Source: Nageia nagi
Taxonomy: Eukaryota; Pinophyta
NCBI GenBank assembly: GCA_050084985.1
Contig: JBITNC010000002.1
Location: forward strand, 19,220,001-19,284,000
Direction of reading: 5' to 3'
DNA length: 64,000 nucleotides
Under the pieces are notes generated by a model. It was not told where the DNA came from and searched no databases. It worked only from the letters and a program-made list of their open reading frames with translations. Numbering within the stretch: position 1 is the stretch's first letter; every line of letters begins with the position of its first letter. Positions 24,861 through 34,589 of the stretch are shown in pieces. A program made the position numbers and the translations under genes.

Positions 24861-25537
24861 TGTTTAAAAATAAAAGTGTATTTCAAGAATTTAAATAAAT
24901 TAATACCTACAATCCCAAAAGAATATTATATCTATATGTAAATTTTGAGCTAACAAATAGCAATTTATAACAAGATAAGTTGATATAGAAGATAATGAAT
25001 AACTAGAATCGAAATGACATTATCAAATAAGACTAAATTTATGTACTTAACTCATAAAATGTACCTAATATGGATGAATAAAAGATACTGATGAAGCTTC
25101 AACAACTAATGAAGTCTACACCCAAAGTCATGGAGAAAGATGATCCAAAAAGAGGGTTGTGGGTGATCTATTTCATGCTTAAAAGGAGCATCGATGGTCT
25201 TCTTTTTAGTCTATAGAGGAGAATCAGTGGTATTCATTAGATTGTAGTCCATTTTTAACTAACTCTATGCCTCCATATGGACTCTTGATGGTCTTAATTT
25301 GATACTTATATGAGCTTAGAATTGTTAGGATGCTCGCATAAGGAAGTACACAAACCCAACCTTGAATGGCGATGTCAAGAGACACCTAAAAGATTACCAT
25401 CATCAAGACCAGATATGGGATCATGTATCTCCTTGATGTGGACTTACTATTAGATCCCTATTTATATAGATAATAATATGACCTACTCCTTAGGTCAGCA
25501 TGTACCTACATAAATAGGGTTAGTCCACAATACATAA
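24861..25537 (-). repeat. 5' LTR of element F
   Basis: It pairs with 19348-20022. TATATAAATAGGG on the minus strand lies at 25468-25456. The similarity stops abruptly at about 25537, where an unrelated copia-like LTR end is attached. Confidence 0.85.
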
Positions 25538-25699
25538 TGAGAGGGGTACCTCTCTATTTATAAGAAGAAATCCACTTTTTAACCTTTCTTTTACCTAAGA
25601 GTAAGGTTAAAGGTGTTTCTATATTTATTCTCTTAGTGCTTTAAGATATCTAAAGATACTTTACGGATATTACACAATAATGCATTATAATTTCCAACA
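25538..25699 (-). repeat. Truncated copia-type LTR fragment (U3 through TATA box)
   Basis: On the minus strand it starts TGTTGGAAATTATAATG, continues through an ACCTTACTCTTAGG word, and ends just after TATAAATAGAGAGG and CCCCTCTC. Start, internal words and TATA context resemble the copia LTR at 6764-7010, but the rest of that LTR is absent. It joins directly onto the U3 side of the 5' LTR of element F. Confidence 0.6.
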
Positions 25700-27230
25700 A
25701 CTAGTGCACGAAATGGAGGTCTTAGATAACAACATGTAGAAGCAACTTGGTTTTTGGGTGAATAGAGAGGGTGATCACAACTAGGAGCACCAAGCAGTTA
25801 GGTTTGGTAGAGGTATGCCAATTTGCATATCCAAGAAGACACCTACAACTTCACATCATTGTAATTATATTAAAGTACTTATGTATAGATAAGATAAGCT
25901 CCTCTTTTTCACTCAAATTGGTTTGGGTGGTACATGAGATATGTGTGAGAAGAACATAATTTGCATGGGGACCACTAGTTTTGGCACAACTATACAAGGA
26001 TCTATGTAATTTTATGAGCATTTATAAGTTCAACATCATGGTTGCACATACAAGTGTTCTCCAAGTGTGGGCTTATAAGAAGATTGTAGTGGTGATACTA
26101 GTTGGTTGATAGAGGGGTCATGAGGACCCAAGAGATATTTCCTTGGCATGCTAGGTGTTAAGGATAGGTGGGTATAGATACCCACCTTCTTTGAAGGCTA
26201 GGAGGAGAGAGATCAATAGCATGTAAGGAGAGATAATATGGGTCTCCTATGTTGACTATGTGTGGGAGGATGATACTTGATAGTTTACTTAGGTTCAAAA
26301 GAAGTTCTTCCTCTAGACCAAGAGGAAGGTGGTGGAGCCATACCATCCCCACTAAGTACTCAATCAGTTTGGGATCTATCAAGGGATTCCACTAGTTTTC
26401 ATTTTTTAACATTGATACATGGTAGAGAGAGATGTTCCTACAAGAGTGCTAATGATCCCAACATGGAGGTTCATTTAGGAGGATCTTGGTGTACATGATG
26501 TGAAAGCTAATGTATCCATGGCATCAAGAGTCATTCAAGGTTATGCCACCTACTGGCTAGGATATTGACCTAAAAATTTGTGCATGGATGAAGATGAGGA
26601 GGAGGAGGCAACAATGAGTGAGGGGTCCTCTAAGGATGACCCCTTCCAGGTCAATAATCTAATGCATGATATTCCCATGTAAGAGGGAGGACTAGCACCA
26701 AGATTTTTTGCATTAGCAAAGGTCATGGTACTAGGTCAAAACACCAACCACATACATAATTTTTCAATTTAATATGTGATTAGATGAATAACAATGCACA
26801 CATTATTTAGGAGAGAAAAGACATGGATGGTAGCCCTAGAGGTAGAGAATGAGGGTTCAAGCCTCTTAAGGAATAGGTGGCAACCTTACAGGCCACACTA
26901 GTAGCTTGTGATGCACATATTGCTACATTGGAGCAATCTATGAAGAGATTATAGGAGAGGATGGATATTCCTCCACCCAACAAGAAGTGGGATTTTACAT
27001 AAAGCCTCATGGAATAGATTTAGTAGAAGGAGGGTGAGATAGCCATACTTTGGGGGAAATATAAGAGAGCCAAGGCTCTCTTATTAGCTTAGGGGATTGG
27101 TACTATTTTTATGTCTAGGAGAGTATCATTATCAAGAGCTAGCAGTAGTAGCCATCAAGTTAGGCAGAGGACGGGAGATACTACTAGTAGTGGGAGTGGT
27201 TCTCATTAATAGCTTATTAGTTTTATTTTT
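25700..27230 (+). pseudogene. Plant mobile domain (PMD) protein, C-terminal part, antisense within element E
   Basis: Plus-strand text includes FAWGPLVLAQLYKDL.NF and VLQVWAYKKI (about 25958-26090), the second signature half of the plant mobile domain. Then comes a Pro/Ser-rich stretch, an acidic stretch DEDEEEEATMSEGSSKDD (about 26590-26645), and a C-terminal region that looks coiled-coil (VATLQATLVACDAHIATLEQ, near 26870-26930). Frequent stops (for example near 25957, 26105-26110, 26520, 26945) show decay. It continues the N-terminal part at 18800-19347, with element F between. The orientation opposite to E suits an antisense accessory ORF of a Tat-like element. Confidence 0.7.
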
Positions 27231-27819
27231 ACACAATGTGTTTGGAGTAAACATGTTAACCATAAAGTACAAGTTTCAATAATAAGTAATGAATCCATCA
27301 TTAAAATATCATATATGCAATATTTAAGTTTCAATGAATCCATAAAATACACTTCAATATATATTTATGTAATATCTCATACTTAAGTACTTACAATTCT
27401 CAATCAATAACAATAGAAATAAACAAACCTCCTAGCTAGGTTCCAAGGTACCCAATGAGGAAAGATAAAAAAGCTTAAGTTTTTTCATGCTAACAACATT
27501 AAATTTATGTTTTCATCACTTCAGTGAGTCAAAAATATGTCAAGCATCAATGAAACACAATTCTTTTTTATTTTTTTCTGGGAAATGCATGTCATTAATT
27601 GCCTAAAAATAGATGGAACATCACTAGTGGCATGGGTTTTAGGTCAAATAATGGAAAAAGAAATAGTGAAAGCATAAGTTCTCGCAAAATGAATAATTCA
27701 ATAAACATATGCATACAATAAATAATAATTCACAATGGTCAGACAAAGAAACAAACTACCTAATGTACACTATAGTTACAATTTTTATATTTAAGCAATA
27801 ATTTTGCATACTTAGGGTA
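27231..27819. other. Non-coding stretch between PMD frame and gag of element E
   Basis: No domain is seen. In a complete gypsy element protease, RT, RNase H and integrase would be expected between gag and the antisense frame, so this marks the deletion point. Confidence 0.5.
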
Positions 27820-30162
27820 GTTTTGCAACCTAAACACATTTTTTAGAGGTAGGAATGAAGAGAGACACCTTTGTTTTTGCTTTCTCCACATCATGGGTGG
27901 CATATGAATAGTGATATATGCCATTATTACTGTTGAAATACATGTCTTATCCATCATTCTTTGAATTTTCATTGCTGCATCTATATTTATTAGTAAAATA
28001 ATAATTCAAACCATGTGAAGTATTTACTATACCAATACAAATTCTAGGTTGTGAAGGAGGTAAGGGATTTGTGAACACTCCTAATTTTCCACTATCATGC
28101 AACATAGGTCCGTCATCCATATGAGTATTATTTTCCATCCTGATTGCTTTCTTATCAATGAAATTTTGAATAATATGCCTTAAAGTCCTACAATTCTTAT
28201 TTTATTTCTAGGTACCCTATGATGATTGGAAAATTCTTCATCAAAAATTTTGAGGCACACCATTAGGGATTTTAGGTTCAACAATAAGTTTAAGCTCAAT
28301 AAGTTCCTCTTTTAACATTACATTAAGAATATTGTGAGCAATATTCATCAACTCTATAAATTTCCTTTAGGTTTATTATTTCTTTTAGGAGTATTATTTT
28401 TATATGTTCAAATTTTATGAGTGTTATTATCAAAATTATTGACTTCATATTTCTTATTTGTTTTATAAGTGTTTACCTTCCTATCATATGTCTGAGGATT
28501 GTTACTATGCATAACATATAGTTTTCTTAATACAAACCCCTTTCTTAAACAAAACATCCATCATTTCACCCAATGTCATATCATGATTATATATAAACAA
28601 TAGCTAATACATAGTAAATAATGCATTTTCAAATGTATCTTTCAAATCTTGCTCAAGCATTGTAATTTTATTAGCAGTTTGTTTCCATTTTTCACAAAAT
28701 TAGCCAAAGAGTGGTTAGCCAATTGCTTAATTTTACACAAATATTTAAAATGAACTTTTTTATCAATATTTCATTTAAAGGTTTGTAAAAATTGATGAAT
28801 CATATCCTTAAAGTTATCTTTATTATTTTTAGTAAGAAGAAAGTACCATTTCAATGCATCATCTTTCAAACTATGTGAAAATAATTTAGCAAGCAAATCT
28901 TTATCATGCATATATTCCAAAGCTTCTTATTGAAAGTTTTTAATATGCATCCTAGGATCTTGAAAACCATAAAAAATTGTAAATTTAATACTATTTTCCC
29001 AATGATAACTTTAGAAATAATTCTATCAATCAAAGGACATTTTAAGAAAAATAAGAACTCATCAGTGTCATTCTTAAGCAATTCCATTTCCAATTTCTTT
29101 ATCCTTTCCTTAGTTGGATTTGAAACCATAGGTATACTATCTATTGGGGTGGTAAAGGGGTTTTTAATGTGGAACCTTAAAATTTCTAAGTTCATTCTCT
29201 TTAAGTACAAGAAATGGTCTAATTGTATTTACTCTTTCATGTTCTAATTTATTAAGCAATTTCATCATAAACTCTAATTGTTGTGTATAAGGCTCCAAAT
29301 GAAAGGGAATGGTGTCCTAAATATTATGAAGGAAATAAATTTTAATATTATACTCCTATAATTACCAATTAGGATTTTTCTTATAATCATCATTAATAAT
29401 ATTTGCAACTTGTACTTGAAGTTGAGAATCATGATCATCATCTTGTACAATATCCTTACCTTTAGGAAGTGTACCTATTTTAAAGTGTTTAGGTTTGAGA
29501 ATCAAGTAGTCATAATCTTCATCTTTACTTTCCTCTCCATCATTCTTAACAAATACCTCACTTGAGGGATTTGAAACATATTCATTTCCTTTAGGAGTAG
29601 GTTCTATCTCAACTTCATTCATGTCGATGGCAACATGTTCATAGGTCAACATGCCATTAGTATCATCATTATTGATAGTAGAAACCCTTTACCTTGTTGA
29701 ACTTGCATTATCATAAGAAAACAAACTATCTAATGATTGAAAAGCTATATATTTATCTTCTAATAGCTCATAAGTTTTTAGAATATCAATAACAATTTCA
29801 ACATTATGAGTAAGAAAACATTCCAACTTTTCTCTATCAGATAGCAATTTTTAAATAGATCAAATATGGCTAGGAATTTTATCTAATTAGTCAATTTTAG
29901 AATTATAATAAGAAGCATCATCATGAATATTCAAACTTATAGATTCAAATTTATAATGTTTAATATTTATATCAAATCTATGAGGAGTTTCACCAATAAT
30001 ATCCATTTTCTTACTAGTAGATTAAGAGTCACTACAACTATCATGGTTACTAGGGTGAGGTTCTTATAAAGGCAAGTCAGGGTTATGCCTAACACTTATT
30101 TGGATATCATTAGAATTAACCTTTACCCTATAAAACTTAGGTTTTTCTATGTTTAAATCCAT
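27820..30162 (-). pseudogene. Gypsy gag remnant of element E
   Basis: The minus-strand ATG at 30162 begins MDLNIEKPKFYRVKV.. and one frame can be followed, with scattered stops, through LTYEHVAIDMNEVEIEP.. (29652-29362, acidic). After a frame change the gag core FYGFQDPRMHIKNFQ then LLAKLFSHSLKDDALKWY.. and a LANHSLANFVK block (about 28990-28690) follow. A degenerate knuckle FSNHHRVPRNKI..C.TLRHIIQNFIDKKAI lies near 28240-28140, and a Pro-rich tail reaches to about 27840. The pattern is that of Tat-like gag proteins. No protease follows. At least ten stops and two frame changes are present. Confidence 0.75.
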
Positions 30163-30309
30163 TTTGGAAACATAGGTAGAATAAAACCTAGTTTTATCAT
30201 TTTCTCTAGATACTACTCAAAGAGCTTCAGGTAGAGGTATGAAGAATAGAGAAAAAGGATTCATGAATTTTTATAAAGGATACCCTAGGTAAGGACCTAG
30301 GTGTATAAG

Positions 30310-30328
30310 AATATAGAGTTGACAAAAA
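30310..30328 (-). promoter_or_regulatory. Degenerate primer binding site of element E
   Basis: On the minus strand TTTTTGTCAACTCTATATT follows the LTR end. It resembles a primer site that has lost matches; the assignment rests on position. Confidence 0.35.
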
Positions 30329-31040
30329 TATAGACCCAAAAATATGTAATTAATAAATAAATACATAAATAAATAAATGGTCTACGAATACAATAATTAG
30401 ATCATAATAAATATACATGAAAAGTGTGTATCTAATATAAAGTGTGTGTATAATCATCAAAAGAAAATAGTAATGAATCTTTAAAGGATTGGGATTAGAC
30501 TCATGGTAATATCATAGGTATGTTCATGTGCATGAACCAATAGCTCAACCATCTAAGCTTGGAACCCTCGATCTAGAATATGCACATCACTACTAGCATA
30601 GGAGAAACACATCATTGGTTGTGTGGAATTTGAAAAATTATGGTGTACACAAAAGATAGAAATTTCAAAGCTTAGAGTATAACAAGTTTTCAAGATAGGT
30701 GGCATCTAGAGACACTGTTACAATTGAAAGCCACCTATCAGAGTTCTTTATCAATATCAAAAGAGTTTTGATATCTAGAGATTAACCTATCCACCCATTT
30801 ATATAGCATATAAAAGACATAGAAAAGAGTGAAAGATGACCTCATGCAATAATATAATCATTTTTATATTCAATATATTTTAAAATAAGACCCATGATAT
30901 ATGATATAACATTTAATATAACACATGGCATTACATTATAATATCCTTTTATCTTAACATATGTAATATTGTATTAAATCATTTAAGACATATAAATATG
31001 ATTTACTAAATAAATAATAAATTATTTTTATGCATCTACA
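30329..31040 (-). repeat. 5' LTR of element E
   Basis: It pairs with 16122-16834. On the minus strand it starts TGTAGATGCATAAAAAT and ends GGGTCTATA, where the last CA has decayed to TA. TATATAAAT is at 30805-30797. Confidence 0.92.
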
Positions 31041-31101
31041 CTAAATCTATATCTAAGACCTAGTGTCTTCCTTAATGCTCCTTTGTTACCTTTTGGTATG
31101 T

Positions 31102-32040
31102 TCACTTAATCAATTTCTTGCATGGGAGAAGGCCTAAAATAACATTGTTAGGTTGAGGTTTCTTAATTCTTAAAACATGAGTCATAAACACATAAAATAT
31201 TAACCTCAATACCCACCTATTTTTGTCATCCTCTAGTTTTATGAGAGTGAATTCCACCATCAAATTCCTAGTTAGGATGAGGTTACTTAATGCCCCAACT
31301 TTGAAGTTAATGATCCAGTCATGCACACATGATTCTATAAAAAATGTAGCAAAGTAATATTTGTAACATTCCTTATCTTGTTGTAATACATTATAGTGTT
31401 CATCCTCCTTTTTTTCCACTTTTGCATTCTCCCACAATTTCATATCTTCATCAAACCTCAAAACATATCCTTGTATATAATTCTCATCCAATCTTTGAAC
31501 AAGAGTATCACAAATGTAACATGCATGTTCCTCAATCACCAAAATGAAAAAATGATCAGCCCATGCAACTATGTAAATTCCAAGAGTTTTTGATATGACA
31601 TCCCATGTTTTGTTAATAGTTATATCCTCTACTATTTTTAACTTTTCCATCACACCCTTTGCATTAAGTAATTCCTATTTGGAATTCATAAAGTCAAAAA
31701 TTATGGAATTAAACTTCTCATGCATAGAATCCAAATCAAATGTCCATTTAGAAAGTTCTTCTTAAAGGATGGAATATCTTCCAATCTATTCCATTCTTCA
31801 CATCCATGTTGTATTAGTGCATCGAGTTATTTTTGGTTAGGTAAAATACTAAGGTTTGCATGTAGCAAACCCATGATGACTACATAACAAAATGAATAAG
31901 CACCCACCCGTCCACCAACTTTTTGGTCTATCAAAGAGAAATATATTTCAGATTTTAGAATAATTTGGATAAAAAAATCCTCCCATGTGTCCATAATAAC
32001 ACCACTACATTGACCATCATCTTCCTCTCCATAAACCTAT
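31102..32040 (-). pseudogene. Fragment of a plant protein resembling NT-C2-domain family C-termini
   Basis: A 183-codon open frame (31653-31102) reads WDVISKTLGIYIVAWADHFF then EEHACYICDTL, GYVLRFDEDMKLWE.., YFATFFIESCVHDWI and NLMVEFTLIK. Upstream on the same strand (about 31990-31660), with frame changes, are a cysteine-poor helical stretch, then LDALIQHGCEEWNRL and FDLDSMHEKFN. The pattern 'DHFF.L..E..A.YI.DTLG.RL....Q.Y.L.FD' followed by a conserved C-terminal helix resembles the C-terminal half of plant NT-C2-domain (EEIG1/EHBP1-type) proteins. That is a family-level guess from memory. The long open frame is unusual here, but the upstream frame is broken and no promoter is evident. It could be a captured or processed fragment. 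Confidence 0.45.
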
Positions 32041-32229
32041 CAAAAACAATTTGTATAATATTTTGTTTATGTAGAAATTCATGGCTACAACAAGTTGGCC
32101 CTAAATGTTATTAAGAGTAGATGGAAATAGTTTTATGGTGTGCAATGATCAAAGAATATGCATAAATTAGGATATTAGAAAAGGGCCTAGATACTTGTAG
32201 GTAAATGCAATTATTAGGTATAAAACTTA

Positions 32230-32790
32230 ACTCTAAAACTATTGCCAACATTCTTTACACATGTACCAACAAAGGGAGCTTTGGAAGAAGGTATGGAAAT
32301 CCATCAAATATTAGTTTGCAATAGTTTTGCATCAAATGTTAAGGTTGTGAATGCCTTGATATACATGTATACCAAACATGAAAGCATGGAGAAGGAAACT
32401 AGATTGTTTGACAACATGCATGATGTAGACATAGTTTAATGGTGTGCAATGATCATAGGATATGAACAACATGGGTTTTTAGAAAAGGGCCTAGAGACTT
32501 GGAAGCATAGAGAAGGAAACTACATTGTTTGAAAAGATGCATGATGCAAGCATAATTTTTTGGTGTCCAATGATCATAGGATATGTATAACATGGATTTT
32601 TAAAAAAGGGCATAAACCACCATTGTAGCTCTAGAAGAAGGTATGGACATACATGAAAGAGTAATTTGATTGTAGGATATACATATGGGTTTTTAGAAAA
32701 GGGCCTATAGTAGCTAGGAGCAGCTCTTAGTAGAATGTTAAGCTTGTTAATTTATTGATATATAGGTATACAAAAAATATGTACAAACAT
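32230..32790 (+). pseudogene. Pentatricopeptide repeat (PPR) protein fragment
   Basis: The frame at 32242-32439 reads GALEEGMEIHQILVCNSFASNVKVVNALIYMYTKHES then LFDNMHDVDIV, a classic plant PLS-type PPR pattern. After a stop it continues WCAMIIGYEQHGFLEKGLE. Shorter decayed copies of the same repeat follow at about 32500-32620 and 32640-32790, and part of it also precedes at 32110-32190 (TGGTGTGCAATGATCA). PPR proteins act in organelle RNA editing and processing; this piece is too short and broken to act. Confidence 0.75.
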
Positions 32791-32824
32791 GAAAAATATT
32801 CCCTACAAATAGTGTGAAGAGTAC

Positions 32825-33040
32825 CTGAACTATGGCATTTATGGTATCCTATGTTTTATATGTAATGGATTGATCCACTTTGTAGGATCTACAACATGCT
32901 ATTATGGGAACCCTACATCTTTACAACCTTCTTCTTTGTTTAAATCTTAATTCTTATTGATTTCTTTATTCCCTTTATGCATGTTATCTTATATCATAAA
33001 GAAAATAATATGTTGATGTACATTATTTTAAAAATGTTTA
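32825..33040 (+). repeat. Direct repeat flanking element T, left copy
   Basis: TGGATTGATCCACTTTGTAG.ATCTACAACATG and following words match 34590-34790 (GTTGGATCCACTTTGTAGCATC..), including the shared ending TTATGCATGTTAT...TATATCATAAA. It is non-coding. Confidence 0.75.
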
Positions 33041-33090
33041 AATCAACTTTGACTAGATTGTGATATTTTTGGAATGAAAAATACATGTTT

Positions 33091-33473
33091 TGTTAGGTCC
33101 CTATACTACTCATGTAGCCCATATATTGTTATTATGTGTCCCATAGAAGCCACTATGGTTATTGTTATTTCCTTACATTATTATTGTTATGTCAGCTAGA
33201 CATTATTATTGTTATGTCAACTAGTTTCCTTTCATTGTAATGGCAACCCTTGGACTCCTATATATACTAAGGAGGTATTATCATTTGTATGGTTGATTGT
33301 TGTGTATTTGATGTGATATAAAGGAGGTTGCCCCCTCGAAGTGGCTTATTATAGATTGTGATGTAAAGGAGGTTGCCCCCTTGAAGTGGCTTATTATAGA
33401 TTTTATCTCTTATTAAGGCATTTAGCTCTTTCTCTCATGATTTTATGCTATTTTGAGAACTTTGTTCATAACA
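33091..33473 (+). repeat. 5' LTR of element T
   Basis: It starts TGTTAGGTCC and ends CATAACA. TATATATA lies near 33260. It contains an internal double copy of about 45 bp (AAAGGAGGTTGCCCCCT.GAAGTGGCTTATTATAGATT, about 33318-33405). Confidence 0.95.
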
Positions 33474-33475
33474 TT

Positions 33476-33490
33476 TGGTACCAGAGTAGA
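33476..33490 (+). promoter_or_regulatory. Primer binding site of element T
   Basis: TGGTACCAGAGTAGA two bases inside the 5' LTR resembles the plant initiator tRNA-Met complement TGGTATCAGAGC. Confidence 0.8.
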
Positions 33491-33773
33491 TGATTCTAGG
33501 GTTTCATTGCTCAAAACTAGTCATCGTGGACTTTTCACTACCAATTTTGTTTATAAAAGTTTTAGATTCTTAAATTTATTAAATTTTTAGAAGACATACC
33601 GAAGATATTTTAGTTCAAATTTTAGCTCCTAATTCACTATATTTTGCAAGTTACACTTAGGGTAAGTTAAGGTTTGAAATAGGTGTTCTAGCTAAAAAGT
33701 GTATATCTAAAGTTTTATAGCTCCAAACTAGGTGAAACCTATTGGATTAGTTAGGGTATAGAATGAAGTTTAT

Positions 33774-34019
33774 TTGTTACAATTTTCAAGATCTGGGAAT
33801 AAACAAGTGACACATGGCACTTTGTACAAGTTCACTCTTTTGAAAAATCCAAAAATCAGCACATTTTGGGAAAGTTGTAGCCATTTCCTCTTGGAATATC
33901 TGAATTTGACAAAATTTGTGGAATTGAAAAGAATACATCTGAGGCTACCACAAGTAGAAATTTTAGACTCTAAAGGGCAAAAAGTTCATATTTACATCAA
34001 TTGGAAGGTCATACAATAG
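33774..34019 (+). other. Small open frame inside element T
   Basis: 81 codons, MLQFSRSGNKQVTHGTLYKF.., no recognised domain. Part of the internal region; probably not a real gene. Confidence 0.2.
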
Positions 34020-34057
34020 AATAGTCTCCAAATCTATTTGAACCAACATCCTTAGAG

Positions 34058-34171
34058 ATGGCTTTTAGGATGGCAAGGAAGGTTGAAAGTAAAAATATGG
34101 CAATAGCTGAAGATTCCACATGGGAAGATGAGAATTTTCTACAAAAGCATCTAGAACTACTCAAACATTGA
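34058..34171 (+). pseudogene. C-terminal remnant of a Ty3/gypsy pol protein in element T
   Basis: The 37 codons read MAFRMARKVESKN.. and then AEDSTWEDENFLQKHLELL, ending in a stop 29 bases before the 3' LTR. 'TWED..F.....P' or H endings are typical of the last residues of gypsy integrase/chromodomain-type pol, which normally end near the polypurine tract. This shows T derives from a gypsy element by internal deletion. Confidence 0.6.
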
Positions 34172-34186
34172 GGATAACATTTTTTT

Positions 34187-34198
34187 GAAGGAGAGGGG
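34187..34198 (+). promoter_or_regulatory. Polypurine tract of element T
   Basis: GAAGGAGAGGGG lies two bases before the TGTTAGG start of the 3' LTR. Confidence 0.85.
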
Positions 34199-34200
34199 CA

Positions 34201-34583
34201 TGTTAGGTCCCTATACTACTCATGTAGCCCATATATTGTTATTATGTGTCCCATAGAAGCCACTATGATTATTGTTATTCCCTTACATTATTATTGTTAT
34301 GTTGACTAGATATTATTATTGTTATGTCGGCTAGTGTCCTTTCATTGTAATGGCAACCCTTGGACTCCTATATATACTAAGGAGGTATTATCATTTGTAT
34401 GATCGATTGTTGTGTATTTGATGTGATGTAAAGGAGGTTGCCCCCTCAAAGTGGATTATTATAGATTATGATGTAAAGGAGGTTTCCCCTTGAAGTGGCT
34501 TATTACAGATTTTATCTCTTATTCAAGGTGTTGAGCTCTTTCTCTCATGATTTTATGCTATTTTGGGAACTTTGTTCATAACA
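34201..34583 (+). repeat. 3' LTR of element T
   Basis: Same 383-bp length as the 5' LTR, with roughly two dozen differences, mainly transitions. Confidence 0.95.
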
Positions 34584-34589
34584 TGTTTT

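Larger units (their letters stand above)
19348..25537 (-). mobile_element. LTR retrotransposon F (Ty3/gypsy, Tat-like) nested in the PMD frame of E; internal deletion
   Basis: Direct repeats at 19348-20022 and 24861-25537 bound 4.8 kb. On the minus strand the order is 5' LTR, a candidate primer site, gag, zinc-knuckle region and protease with LLDGGAGLNI. It then jumps to the end of integrase with GKFEPNWVGPY, a 3' region with about 18 tandem repeats, and the 3' LTR. RT, RNase H and the catalytic part of integrase (roughly 2.5-3 kb in relatives) are missing. The outer side of the 5' LTR differs from that of the 3' LTR beyond 25537, where a copia-like LTR fragment is joined, so the true outer end is uncertain. 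F interrupts the PMD frame and is therefore younger than that part of E. Confidence 0.85.
16117..31045 (-). mobile_element. LTR retrotransposon E (Ty3/gypsy, Tat-like), near-complete ends, host to nested element F
   Basis: Two direct repeats of 713 and 712 bp (16122-16834, 30329-31040) bound about 13.5 kb. The CTAAA immediately outside the left LTR (16117-16121) is repeated immediately outside the right LTR (31041-31045), a perfect 5-bp target duplication. Orientation is minus: TATA boxes, gag remnant, polypurine tract and primer-site position all agree. Internally it holds a gag remnant (30162-27820) and then, on the opposite strand, a plant mobile domain frame (18800-27230) split by nested element F. 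I find no protease, RT, RNase H or integrase belonging to E, so it is non-autonomous today. Confidence 0.9.
33086..34588 (+). mobile_element. Compact non-autonomous LTR retrotransposon T with target duplication TGTTT
   Basis: Two 383-bp LTRs (33091-33473, 34201-34583) surround 727 bp. TGTTT is present immediately outside both ends (33086-33090 and 34584-34588). A tRNA-Met-type primer site and a polypurine tract are in their normal places. The LTRs are about 94% alike by eye, so T looks younger than E and F. The inside holds no complete gene, only a remnant of a gypsy pol C-terminus near its 3' end. It must rely on enzymes from another element. Confidence 0.94.

Noticed and set aside
28906-29247. 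Plus-strand gene of 113 codons
   Set aside because: It is the complement of the gag of element E, whose minus-strand text has clear gag motifs.
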